Below, one piece after another: positions 1-6,907 of a stretch of DNA of 21,390 nucleotides. Under the pieces are notes generated by a model. The model saw only the letters and a list, made by a program, of their open reading frames with translations. It was not told the DNA's origin and did not search any database. Position 1 is the stretch's first letter. Each line of letters opens with the position of its first letter. This stretch comes from a virus. The stretch lies in the IMG/VR virus record IMGVR_UViG_3300042879_002474, positions 1 through 21,390 of that record. One strand, given 5' to 3'. The translations under genes were made by a program, and so were the position numbers.

Positions 1-98
1 TCCTGTTTTGCTTCGCCGCCTTGGGCTTTGTCTGGTCGGTCGAGGCCACTTGTCGGGTCATCCTGCGAGTGCTTGGCCTTTGACAGTTTGGCAAAAGC
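1..98 (+). other. Window edge, possible 3' end of an upstream gene
   Basis: No complete gene fits here. One frame is open from the left edge to a TGA at 81-83, which lies inside the TTTGACAG element. A second frame is open to a TGA at 110-112. In lambda-type head modules the large terminase subunit sits directly before the gpW-like gene, so either frame could be its C-terminus. The visible residues are too few to recognise. Confidence 0.2.
80..85 (+). promoter_or_regulatory. TTGACA start-site element, copy 1
   Basis: TTGACA followed by G lies 13 nt before the ATG at 99, and GC directly precedes that ATG. No Shine-Dalgarno sequence is visible in the spacer. At the sigma-70 spacing downstream the bases are GC-rich coding sequence with no TATAAT-like box. 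Confidence 0.6.
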
Positions 99-344
99 AT
101 GGCGCGTTCTGATTTTTACGGCTTACCCGTTGCGACTCTTGAGGAGTTGCGCGACGAGTATGTTGCCGCCATCAAGGCCGTTGCGACCAATGGCGTCAGC
201 TATTCCATCGGCGGGCGCAGCCTGTCCCGCGCCAATTTGACGGAAATGCGAAACACGCTTGGCGACATTCAAGCCGCGCTGACTCGCGCTTCTAACACTC
301 GCCGCCGCACGACCTACGCATCCTTTGCGGGCGTCCGCTCATGA
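99..344 (+). CDS. gpW-like head-tail connector
   Basis: This 81-residue protein resembles the phage lambda gpW family. Members sit at the portal vertex after DNA packaging and help join the head to the tail. The first helix region reads LEELRDEYVAA (about 14-24). It is followed by the short VSYSIGGRSLSRANLTEM segment (about 33-50), the family's usual beta-hairpin followed by the second helix. An Arg/Thr-rich tail ends the protein. The length is close to gpW (about 68) with a longer C-terminus. The start is supported by the TTGACA element 13 nt upstream. The stop overlaps the portal ATG in an ATGA arrangement, suggesting coupled translation. The position directly before a lambda-family portal is the standard one. 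Confidence 0.85.
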   Translation: MARSDFYGLPVATLEELRDEYVAAIKAVATNGVSYSIGGRSLSRANLTEMRNTLGDIQAALTRASNTRRRTTYASFAGVRS

Positions 345-2197
345 ACTTTGTTGACCAGACCATCGCCCTGTTCAGCCCTCGCGCGGCCCTGCGCCGGGAG
401 GTTGCGCGGCAGAAGCTAACCGCCTTCTCGCGCTTCGACGCGGCCAAGATCACCCGCGCCCGCCCGCAGGCCCGTCAGAATATGCCCGCCGAGCAGATCG
501 GGGGAACGACCGAGCGCATCCGGTTAATGAACCGCGCCCGTGACTTGGACGATAACTTCTCCACCGTTCGCGCGATCCTCACTCATTTCGTCATTCACAC
601 GGCAGGCACGCTTTCTTACCAAGCCCGCACGGGCGACACGGCCCTTGACCAAGACGTTGAGGCGTATCTGAATCAATGGTTCGCAAACTGCGACTTGACC
701 GGACGCCACTCGCTCCTTTGCCTTACGCAACTCGTTTTCCGCGCCGTCCTTGTCGATGGCGATTGCGGCGTGATCCTTGTCCGCGACGGGGATGACCTCA
801 AACTTCAGACCGTGACCGCCGACCGGATCGGGCGGGACATTGACCTCGACCTTAACGACCCTGCCTATATCGGCGGGGTGCAGATCGACCCGCGCGGGCG
901 TCCGCTCAAATACCGCGTGTATGAGCGCGACCGCTCCGGGCGTTATCTGAACTTTGAGGAAATCGACGCGGAGAACTTCTGCCACATCGCCAACTTCACT
1001 CGCCCCGACGAATACCGGGGCCGCTCGGTTCTCGCCCCGATGTTGGATGACGCGCAGGACGTAGCCGACTTGATCGAATACGAAAAGCTCGCCGCGCGGT
1101 GGGCCTCCTCACAGGCGGGCGTGGTCAAGACCGAATACGGCGCGGACGAGGAACTTGCTTCCGTGCTGCGTGGGGAGAAAGACCAATTTGGCAACGAGAT
1201 TAAGCTGACGGCGCTGGAGCCGGGGCGCATTAACTATCTGAATACTGGCGAGTCGATGGAGATGTTCAAGAGCGGCGATCGCCCTGCCGCCGCCTTCGCC
1301 AACTTCGTGCAATACTTGGAGAACCGGATGTGCCGCGCCCTTGGCGCTTCCGCTCGCGTTATCCTCGACCGCACCAGCGCAGGCCCGGAAGCGCGCAAAG
1401 ACCTTCGCCAAGCCGAGCGCACGTTCGACTTCTGGCGCTATCAGTTGGAGGCGCAATTCCTCAACAAAGTCGTGCGCCTCGCCTTGATGGATGCCGCCGC
1501 CAAGCGACTCCTGCCGAACCGCCCCGAAGTCACGCTCGGTCAATGGCAATGGCCGGGATCGGTTAGCATCGACGCGGGCCGTGACGCTCGCGCCGACATC
1601 GAACTCTGGCGCATGGGCCTTGCTACCGCCGCCGAACTCTACGGCGAGGCGGGCCACGATTGGCAGGCCAGCATGAGACAGCGCGCCAAGGAGGCGGCGT
1701 ATATCCGCGAGCTTGCGGAAGAAATGGACGTAAGCCCTGCCGAGATTAGCGGAGGCAAAGAGTCTATCGCTACCGATCCCAACCGCGCCCCGGTCACGGC
1801 TCCAGCGCCGTCCGCACCGGAACAGGAGCTATCGCAGTTTGCGATCCCCAAAAAATACGCGCACATCAATTTTAAGCCAACCGCCGCTCTCGCGGTCGAG
1901 GCCAAGCGCGGCCTTGAGTGGCGCGAGGAATACGGACGCGGCGGAACGGAAGTCGGAGTAGCCCGCGCGCGTGATCTAATGAACCGCGCCAATCTTTCAC
2001 CGGACACGATTCGCCGCATGAACAGCTATTTTGCCCGTCACGAAGTCGATAAGCAGGGCGAAGGATTTAAGCCGGGGCAAGACGGTTATCCGTCTGCTGG
2101 CCGTATCGCGTGGGCCTTATGGGGCGGCGATGCAGGCGCGTCATGGGCTGCGGCCCGCGCGGCACAGATGGATGCCGTCGATGACGATGAAGGCTAA
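341..2197 (+). CDS. Portal protein, lambda family, with extra C-terminal domain
   Basis: This 618-residue protein is a lambda gpB-type portal. Twelve copies normally form the ring through which DNA enters and leaves the capsid and to which terminase and connectors dock. Residues 1 to about 480 carry the family pattern: an Arg-rich N-terminus, DLDDNFSTVRAIL, a DGDCGVILV strand, and NFCHIANFTRPDEYRGRSVLAPML before the clip/stem region. From about 505 to 612 there is an additional domain with GRGGTEVGVARARDLMNR, LSPDTIRRMNSYFARHEVDK and PSAGRIAWALWGGDAG. I recognise this as a module found in other phage head proteins, of unknown function. A Pro/Ala-rich linker (about 485-500) joins the two parts. 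The ATG overlaps the upstream stop by 4 nt. Confidence 0.93.
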   Translation: MNFVDQTIALFSPRAALRREVARQKLTAFSRFDAAKITRARPQARQNMPAEQIGGTTERIRLMNRARDLDDNFSTVRAILTHFVIHTAGTLSYQARTGDTALDQDVEAYLNQWFANCDLTGRHSLLCLTQLVFRAVLVDGDCGVILVRDGDDLKLQTVTADRIGRDIDLDLNDPAYIGGVQIDPRGRPLKYRVYERDRSGRYLNFEEIDAENFCHIANFTRPDEYRGRSVLAPMLDDAQDVADLIEYEKLAARWASSQAGVVKTEYGADEELASVLRGEKDQFGNEIKLTALEPGRINYLNTGESMEMFKSGDRPAAAFANFVQYLENRMCRALGASARVILDRTSAGPEARKDLRQAERTFDFWRYQLEAQFLNKVVRLALMDAAAKRLLPNRPEVTLGQWQWPGSVSIDAGRDARADIELWRMGLATAAELYGEAGHDWQASMRQRAKEAAYIRELAEEMDVSPAEISGGKESIATDPNRAPVTAPAPSAPEQELSQFAIPKKYAHINFKPTAALAVEAKRGLEWREEYGRGGTEVGVARARDLMNRANLSPDTIRRMNSYFARHEVDKQGEGFKPGQDGYPSAGRIAWALWGGDAGASWAAARAAQMDAVDDDEG

Positions 2198-2224
2198 CAC
2201 TTAACGGGGGCGATTGCTTCGACC

Positions 2225-2260
2225 GAGGCTGCGGCCTCTGGCACGGGGGTGAAAGCCCCC
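2225..2260 (+). promoter_or_regulatory. Two small hairpins between portal and protease
   Basis: The 94-base gap 2198-2291 holds two adjacent hairpins. The first pairs GAGGC (2225-2229) with GCCTC (2234-2238). The second pairs GGGGGT (2245-2250) with GCCCCC (2255-2260), including one G-U pair, around a GAAA tetraloop. A run of four T follows only 10 nt later at 2271-2274, so termination would be weak. They may slow transcription, protect or process mRNA, or shield the start region. Confidence 0.45.
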
Positions 2261-2272
2261 CGCCTCCACCTT

Positions 2273-2278
2273 TTGACA
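2273..2278 (+). promoter_or_regulatory. TTGACA start-site element, copy 2
   Basis: TTTTGACAG precedes the ATG at 2292. The spacer from the last A of TTGACA is 13 nt and ends in GC before ATG, exactly as at 99, 7499, 8318 and 21039. No Shine-Dalgarno sequence is seen in the spacer. Confidence 0.6.
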
Positions 2279-2291
2279 GATCGCGTCTTGC

Positions 2292-3215
2292 ATGACCAAG
2301 ACCGACTTCGCTGTTCTGCAAGGACAGATCGACGCGCAGGCTGCGACCATTTCTGACGTTAGCGTCATTACGGTTGGCGAAGCCAAGGGCCACGGAATGC
2401 AAATCGACGCGCAAACGTTGGTTGAAGTGAAAGCCGCCGCCGAGACTTATGCGGGCGGGCTGAAAGTGAAGACGGATCACTACACCGGATTCAACGAGAT
2501 TGTCGGAACGCTGAAAAACTTCCGCATCGACGGCGATCAGCTACGCGCCGACTTGTTCCTGCTTAAGAATCACGATGCCACGGCTCGCATCTTGGAAATG
2601 GCCGAGCTTATGCCCGACACATTCGGTCTTTCGATCTCGTTCACGGGCGAACACGAAGAGAGCGACAACGATATTGTCTTTGCGCGCTGCACGGAGATTT
2701 ACAGCGCCGATCTGGTCGATGCCCCGGCGGCTAATCCCACGGGGCTGTTTAGCGTTAAGGTTGACAGCGAGAAAAAGGCTATGGACGAAAAGCAAATCGC
2801 TGACGCTATCGCTGCCGCTCTGGCCCCGGTCATCGCTGAAATGACCGATATGCAGGCCAAGCTCGCCGCTCTTGAAGTGGACGAAGAGAAGGAAATGACC
2901 GAGGACAAGCCCGAGGAAATGACCGAAGACAAAGCGATGGTCGAGCACGACGAAGAAAAGGAAGACATGAGCGCCAAGCTGGCCGCTGAAGTCTCCGAAC
3001 TGAAAGCCCTCGTCGCCAATTTCGGCGCAAAGCCCGTTTCGGTTGCCGTTGCCACCGAAGTCAAGGCCGAGCCTAAGACTCCTACCAATTTCAACGAAGC
3101 CCTCGACCTCGTTAAGTCCGAAGGCTTGAGCGGCACATCGGCCACCAAAGCCGTCATCGCTCGCTTCCCTGAACTTTTCCTTGCTGCCCGTAACAGCGGC
3201 ATTCGCACTCTCTAA
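2292..3215 (+). CDS. Prohead protease with C-terminal scaffold domain
   Basis: This 307-residue protein has two parts. Residues 1 to about 155 resemble phage prohead serine proteases, which cleave scaffold and capsid proteins during head maturation. Candidate catalytic residues are His63 in KTDHYTGF, a Ser in FGLSISF (114 or 116) and Asp140 or Asp143 in ADLVDAPAANPTG, the usual end of this fold. Residues about 164-307 form a highly acidic, Glu/Lys-rich segment with repeated EEMTEDK-type runs and helical stretches, as expected for a scaffold. The TTGACA element supports the start. An internal in-frame ATG with its own TTGACA at the domain junction suggests a separate scaffold product. Family assignment is by motif and position. 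Confidence 0.85.
   Translation: MTKTDFAVLQGQIDAQAATISDVSVITVGEAKGHGMQIDAQTLVEVKAAAETYAGGLKVKTDHYTGFNEIVGTLKNFRIDGDQLRADLFLLKNHDATARILEMAELMPDTFGLSISFTGEHEESDNDIVFARCTEIYSADLVDAPAANPTGLFSVKVDSEKKAMDEKQIADAIAAALAPVIAEMTDMQAKLAALEVDEEKEMTEDKPEEMTEDKAMVEHDEEKEDMSAKLAAEVSELKALVANFGAKPVSVAVATEVKAEPKTPTNFNEALDLVKSEGLSGTSATKAVIARFPELFLAARNSGIRTL
2761..2766 (+). promoter_or_regulatory. Internal TTGACA element, copy 3
   Basis: TTGACAG occurs inside the protease gene, 14 nt before the in-frame ATG at 2781. It encodes part of Val-Asp-Ser at the protease-scaffold junction. It is the only copy inside a gene that does not mark an annotated gene start, and it still faces an in-frame ATG at nearly the same distance. 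Confidence 0.45.
2781..3215 (+). CDS. Candidate nested scaffold protein (internal start)
   Basis: An internal in-frame ATG at codon 164 of the protease gene would give a 144-residue scaffold-only protein beginning MDEKQIADAIAAAL. It would contain only the acidic helical C-terminal domain. Phage lambda does this with protease C and nested scaffold Nu3. Two observations support it here: the ATG falls precisely after the end of the protease domain (NPTGLFSVKVDSEKKA), and a TTGACAG element precedes it as at seven gene starts. AAGG at 2775-2778 is too close to the ATG to be a good ribosome site. Expression is inferred. Confidence 0.5.
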   Translation: MDEKQIADAIAAALAPVIAEMTDMQAKLAALEVDEEKEMTEDKPEEMTEDKAMVEHDEEKEDMSAKLAAEVSELKALVANFGAKPVSVAVATEVKAEPKTPTNFNEALDLVKSEGLSGTSATKAVIARFPELFLAARNSGIRTL

Positions 3216-3227
3216 CCTAAAACTACT

Positions 3228-3581
3228 ATGGCATCACAAGTTGACTCCCTAAACCGCAGCTTCATCGCTGACGTTGCAATCAGCGCGTTCCGCTTGGTCA
3301 AACTGCACACCACGGAAAACGAAGTCGTGGCTGCAACCAACGGAGCCGCCATCGGGTTCACACAAGATGACGCTTCGGCGGATCAGACTGTGAACGTCAA
3401 ACTCTTTCACCCCACCTTCCTCGCCACCGTTTCGGGCGCGGGCGTTGCGGTCGGCTCGGCGATTCACGCCATTGCTGACGGCAAAGTCGCTTCCGCTGGC
3501 GGTGTTACTGTGGGCTTCGCAATCAACGCTGGCACGACCAACGACATCATTGAAGTCGCCGTGCCGAGCAAGAGCTTCTAA
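3228..3581 (+). CDS. Capsid decoration protein (DUF2190-like)
   Basis: This 117-residue, Ala/Val/Gly-rich, beta-predicted protein precedes the major capsid gene. It resembles the DUF2190-type small capsid cement proteins that bind the outer shell and stabilise the expanded head. Typical features are the central NGAAIGFTQDDASADQTVNV segment, with alternating short strands, and the late GVTVGFAINAGTTNDIIEVAV stretch. It begins 12 nt after the protease stop. That leader ends ACT before ATGGCAT, matching the leader of the next gene. There is neither a TTGACA element nor an obvious Shine-Dalgarno sequence. Position between protease and capsid protein matches lambda gpD. Confidence 0.75.
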   Translation: MASQVDSLNRSFIADVAISAFRLVKLHTTENEVVAATNGAAIGFTQDDASADQTVNVKLFHPTFLATVSGAGVAVGSAIHAIADGKVASAGGVTVGFAINAGTTNDIIEVAVPSKSF

Positions 3582-3593
3582 TCGGATACCACT

Positions 3594-4556
3594 ATGGCAT
3601 ACGCAAACTCTAACGCACTTCCCCGCGCGGAAATCAGCCAAGCTGTTTTCGAGGCGGCGAGCAACAGCAACGCCCTTCCCTTCATCGGCCTTGAGGTGCT
3701 TCCGATCTACTCGGTTGCCGCCCGCTCCGGTGAATACGTGAAGATCGAACTCGGCGGCGGTGAGGCTTATAACCTCGACGCGCTGAAGACCGATCCCGGC
3801 GCGAACCGCTCGCGCGTCACTCGCCGCTTCACCACCGACAACTACGCGACCACCAGCTTTGAACTTGAAGAGCTTCTGCCCGACGAGACATCTGCTGACC
3901 TTGGCCGCTACTTTGACGTTGAAGTGTCGAGCGCGACCTTCCTCAACAACTCGCTTATGCTCTCGCATGAGCAGCGCGTTGCCGACCTAGTTTTCGGTAG
4001 CAGCGTCAGCGCGATCAGCGCAAACGCCGCTTACACCGCTGGCTCGGTCGATACCCTCGACGTTGCCAAAGATGTCGATGACGCGATGACGGAACTCGCC
4101 AAGAAGAACGTGGTTGCCGACACGGTGATCCTTTCTCTCCCGGTGTTCAACCGCATCCGTCGCAGCACCAAGCTTCTCAACAACATCTTCGGCCCCGTGA
4201 AAAACGTGGCGCAGGCCCGCCCTGCCTCCGCCGAGGAAGTTGCCGCCGCTCTTAATGTTTCGCGCGTCCTCATCGGTCGCGCTGCCAAGAACGGCGCGAA
4301 GAAGGGCCAGAGCTACTCCGGTTCCTTCATCTGGGGCAACAGCAAGATCGTCCTCGCCAAGCTTGGCGCAGGTGAGTTCACCGCTGGCGGTCTGGGTCGC
4401 ACCCTCCTCTGGAACGAGGATAGCCCGACACCGCTGGTCACCGAGACTTACCGCGACGAGGCTCGCCGCAGCAACGTCATCCGCTGCCGCCACAACACGG
4501 CGGAGAAGCTGATCGACACCAGCTGCGCCATCGGCATCGACACCTCCTACGCCTAA
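3594..4556 (+). CDS. Major capsid protein, lambda gpE-like
   Basis: This 320-residue protein is the major head subunit, close in length to lambda gpE (341). It has the HK97-type fold pattern: an N-terminal region with FEAASNSNALPFIGLEVLPI, an extended loop with YVKIELGGGEAYN, the spine-like run SATFLNNSLMLSHEQRVADL, and a C-terminal part with GRTLLWNEDSPTPLVTETYRDE. It follows protease and decoration genes and ends just before a strong terminator, as expected for a highly expressed gene. The start lies 12 nt after the decoration stop, in the shared ACTATGGCAT context. GC content is high (about 68% in one line counted by hand). Confidence 0.92.
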   Translation: MAYANSNALPRAEISQAVFEAASNSNALPFIGLEVLPIYSVAARSGEYVKIELGGGEAYNLDALKTDPGANRSRVTRRFTTDNYATTSFELEELLPDETSADLGRYFDVEVSSATFLNNSLMLSHEQRVADLVFGSSVSAISANAAYTAGSVDTLDVAKDVDDAMTELAKKNVVADTVILSLPVFNRIRRSTKLLNNIFGPVKNVAQARPASAEEVAAALNVSRVLIGRAAKNGAKKGQSYSGSFIWGNSKIVLAKLGAGEFTAGGLGRTLLWNEDSPTPLVTETYRDEARRSNVIRCRHNTAEKLIDTSCAIGIDTSYA

Positions 4557-4580
4557 AAAACTGTTCTGTGTGTTCACTGG

Positions 4581-4612
4581 AACCCCGCCGGGAGGCGGGG
4601 TTTCTGCTTTTT
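4581..4612 (+). terminator. Intrinsic terminator after the capsid gene
   Basis: A perfect 9-bp stem pairs AACCCCGCC (4581-4589) with GGCGGGGTT (4594-4602) around a GGGA loop. It is followed by TCTGC and five T (4608-4612). It lies 25 nt after the capsid stop and would end or reduce head-gene transcription before the sugar-modification genes. The T tract runs directly into the TTGACA element of the next gene. Confidence 0.85.
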
Positions 4613-4616
4613 GACA
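4611..4616 (+). promoter_or_regulatory. TTGACA start-site element, copy 4
   Basis: TTTTTGACAG forms the end of the terminator T tract and lies 15 nt before the ATG at 4632. The spacer is 2 nt longer than in the main group and ends in AG rather than GC. Reading TTG here as a start codon would add seven residues ahead of the glycosyltransferase core, so it is better read as a signal. Confidence 0.55.
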
Positions 4617-4631
4617 GACGCCCTCGGGCAG

Positions 4632-6311
4632 ATGAAAATTGCCGTCTGCTTGATTGCAGGCAACGAGGCGGGCCTAATTAGCCGCGCTCTCGACTCTGCC
4701 TTCTCCGTAACCGATATCGTTGTTGTTGTCCGCGCCGTAGGGGGCCAGACGCCCGACCAAACGCTCGACGTTGCCCGTGAGCGCGGTTGCATTATCGGGG
4801 AATACCGCAACAGCCCCGCGACCGCATCGTGGCCGTTTGTGGACGATTTCGCCGCAGCGCGGAACATGGCTTTTCAGCTTGGCGCGGATACCGGGGCCGA
4901 GTGGCTGATGTGGATGGACTGCGACGATACGTTGCCCGCAGGCATGGGCGAGACGATCCGTAAAGCCTGCGAGGAAACCGTCGAGGATTGGATACTTGCG
5001 GAGTATGTCCTGCCCAATCACGGCAAGGCCGTTTGGCGCGAGCGGCTATTCCGCACCGGAACCGCCGCATGGTTTCACGGTGTGCATGAAAAGTGCGTCC
5101 CGGTCAGCAACGACAAGGACAAGGACTCGCTCAAGGTGCGGGTCAATCGCAACATCCGGGTCATTCATGAACCGCTAGGCGAGAAGACCGGATCGCAGGA
5201 ACGCAACATCAACATCCTGCGCTGGCGCTACCAAGAGGCGCAGCACTTAGCCTTCTACCTTCATTACGAATACTACCTCCTAGGCAACAAAGAAGAGGCC
5301 GTGCGCTACGGGCTGGAAGCCCTGCGGATGAAAGACCTTGATGGGGTCTATCGCTACGAAGTCTTTCTGAACCTCGCCCTGCTCGCCGGGGAGAACGCTC
5401 ACGGGCAAGACCTATGCCAGCGAGCGATCAAGCTCAACCCGCAACGCCGAGAGGCGCACAACATCCTCGCCTTGCTGCAAATGGACGCGGGGCAGACGGA
5501 GGACGCACTAAAGACCGCCGAGCATACGCTGACCATACCGCTGCCCAAGATACCGGAGTGGACGCACCGCCCCGATTGCTACAACTGGAAGGGCTACGCG
5601 ACCCTCGCATGGGCGCACAGGCTAGCGGGCAAAGAGGACGAGGCCGCGAAGATCGAAACGAAGATGCTAGAGGAAGGCGGCAAACCCCGCATTTCTCTGT
5701 TGCACGCCACGCGCGGGCGCTGGGCGCAGGCAATACAGGCAATGAATTTGTGGATGTCTCGCGCTGAAAACCCGATGTCCGTCGAGCACATCTTTGCCAT
5801 CGACGCCGATGACGAAGAATCCCAAGACAAGCTGCGGCGATTCCGTTGCACAATCTCCGCACAGGGCGGCTACTCGGTGCAGGCGTGGAACGTGGCCGCG
5901 CTCTGCTCGACGGGCGATGTCTTGATTCAGATGGCTGATGACTTTGAGCCGCCTGCGGGCTGGGATCGGCAAATCCTCGACGCGCTCGGCGGCAACATCT
6001 TCGCGCCGCGCGTGCTGCGCGTAGCAGACGGCAACCGCACAGACGGCTTGCTGACTTGCGCCATCGTGACCCGCCGCTGGTATGAGCAGCACGGATTGTT
6101 CCACGGAGAATATCGCAACGTGTATTCCGACAACGATCTTACCGCAACCGCGACCAAGGCCAGGGCAATCATCGAAGCCCCGCACATTGTCATTCGTCAC
6201 CACCATCCGTTCTTCAACGACAAGGTGCAGATGGATGCGACCTACGAGCGCGGCAATGACCCCGCCGAATACGAAAGAGCAAAGGCAATCTTTCAAGCCC
6301 GCCACCCATGA
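4632..6311 (+). CDS. Two-domain glycosyltransferase with TPR-like middle
   Basis: This 559-residue protein likely transfers sugars from nucleotide-sugar donors. Residues 1 to about 190 form a GT2-type GT-A domain: MKIAVCLIAGNEAG opens the first strand, DDFAAARNMAFQLG follows, and the metal-binding motif is WMDCDD (about 94-99). Residues about 200-345 are helical repeats of TPR type (EEAVRYGLEALRM, AHNILALLQMDAGQTEDAL). Residues about 352-559 form a second GT-A-like domain beginning RISLLHATRGRW, with MADDFEPPAGWD (about 434-445) as its DxD-type motif, then YSDND and an HHH cluster. The ATG was chosen because the GT core begins there. The stop overlaps the next start (ATGA). The target is not evident; capsid or tail proteins are the contextual guess. 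Confidence 0.85.
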   Translation: MKIAVCLIAGNEAGLISRALDSAFSVTDIVVVVRAVGGQTPDQTLDVARERGCIIGEYRNSPATASWPFVDDFAAARNMAFQLGADTGAEWLMWMDCDDTLPAGMGETIRKACEETVEDWILAEYVLPNHGKAVWRERLFRTGTAAWFHGVHEKCVPVSNDKDKDSLKVRVNRNIRVIHEPLGEKTGSQERNINILRWRYQEAQHLAFYLHYEYYLLGNKEEAVRYGLEALRMKDLDGVYRYEVFLNLALLAGENAHGQDLCQRAIKLNPQRREAHNILALLQMDAGQTEDALKTAEHTLTIPLPKIPEWTHRPDCYNWKGYATLAWAHRLAGKEDEAAKIETKMLEEGGKPRISLLHATRGRWAQAIQAMNLWMSRAENPMSVEHIFAIDADDEESQDKLRRFRCTISAQGGYSVQAWNVAALCSTGDVLIQMADDFEPPAGWDRQILDALGGNIFAPRVLRVADGNRTDGLLTCAIVTRRWYEQHGLFHGEYRNVYSDNDLTATATKARAIIEAPHIVIRHHHPFFNDKVQMDATYERGNDPAEYERAKAIFQARHP

Positions 6312-6907
6312 GCTATTCGCAGAACAACGAAGAGGCGGTCTTGCTCGACTATTTTGGCGACAAGGCAGACGGCACATTTTTGGAGATCGGCGCATTTCAT
6401 CCGACTCGCCACTCCAACACTCGCGCGCTGATTGAGCGCGGCTGGTCTGGCGTCATGGTCGAGATGTCGCCTTACGGGCTGGTCGATTTGATCGAATCCT
6501 ACAAAGACAACCCTCGCATCCGCATCGTCGCCGGGGCCGTGACGATTAACGCGCAGCCGCCTGCATCGGTATGGCTGATGCCCAAGGATGCTGAGAATGA
6601 CGGGGCGATTAGCACGACAGAGACATGGCATCGTGACAAATGGGCGGGGCGCGTGAGCGGCAAGCACATTGCCATGACTGCCGCGACACTCAGCATGACC
6701 GAACTCATGTGGATGCTGCCCCCGCAAATCGACCTTGTGAGCATAGACACGGAGGGAACCAGCGTGCAAATCGCCAGTGCGTTCGACTTTGATCGCTTTG
6801 GAGTCAAAGCCGTAGTGCTAGAGCATGACGGGGCGCAGGAAATCACCATGCCCTCATCCTTCAGAGTTGCCGCGATGAATACTGAAAACGTGATTTTTGT
6901 GCGATGA
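6308..6907 (+). CDS. FkbM-like methyltransferase
   Basis: This 199-residue protein resembles FkbM-family SAM-dependent methyltransferases, which often O-methylate sugars. The opening SYSQNNEEAVLLDYFG is typical of the phage and polysaccharide-locus subgroup. The SAM-binding motif I is FLEIGAF (about 24-30), followed by HPTRHSNTRALIERGW and the acidic VVEMSP-like strand end (VMVEMSP). IDLVSIDTEG (about 141-150) is the family's second signature. It overlaps both neighbours by 4 nt, so the three cassette genes are probably translated as a coupled unit. A natural role is methylating the glycan added by the flanking transferases. Confidence 0.82.
   Translation: MSYSQNNEEAVLLDYFGDKADGTFLEIGAFHPTRHSNTRALIERGWSGVMVEMSPYGLVDLIESYKDNPRIRIVAGAVTINAQPPASVWLMPKDAENDGAISTTETWHRDKWAGRVSGKHIAMTAATLSMTELMWMLPPQIDLVSIDTEGTSVQIASAFDFDRFGVKAVVLEHDGAQEITMPSSFRVAAMNTENVIFVR

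Noticed and set aside
80-100. TTGACA-N11-GC read as a sigma-54 promoter
   Set aside because: Sigma-54 needs GG, ten bases, then GC. The GG part is not present at the right distance.
80-110. TTGACA read as an ordinary sigma-70 -35 box
   Set aside because: At the copies checked (80 and 2273) no TATAAT-like box lies 16-18 nt downstream; that position falls inside coding sequence. The fixed distance to ATG is also not expected of ordinary promoters.
3249-3968. Long open frame on the minus strand across decoration and capsid genes
   Set aside because: It is fully antisense to two well-supported structural genes, and its composition is that of a shadow of high-GC coding sequence.
4611-4631. TTG at 4611 as start of the first glycosyltransferase
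   Set aside because: It would add seven residues before the GT core and overlap the terminator T tract. ATG at 4632 begins exactly at the first strand.
5667-6395. 242-codon minus-strand open frame in the glycosyltransferase gene
   Set aside because: It is antisense to a clear two-domain enzyme, has no recognised motif and no gene-like context.
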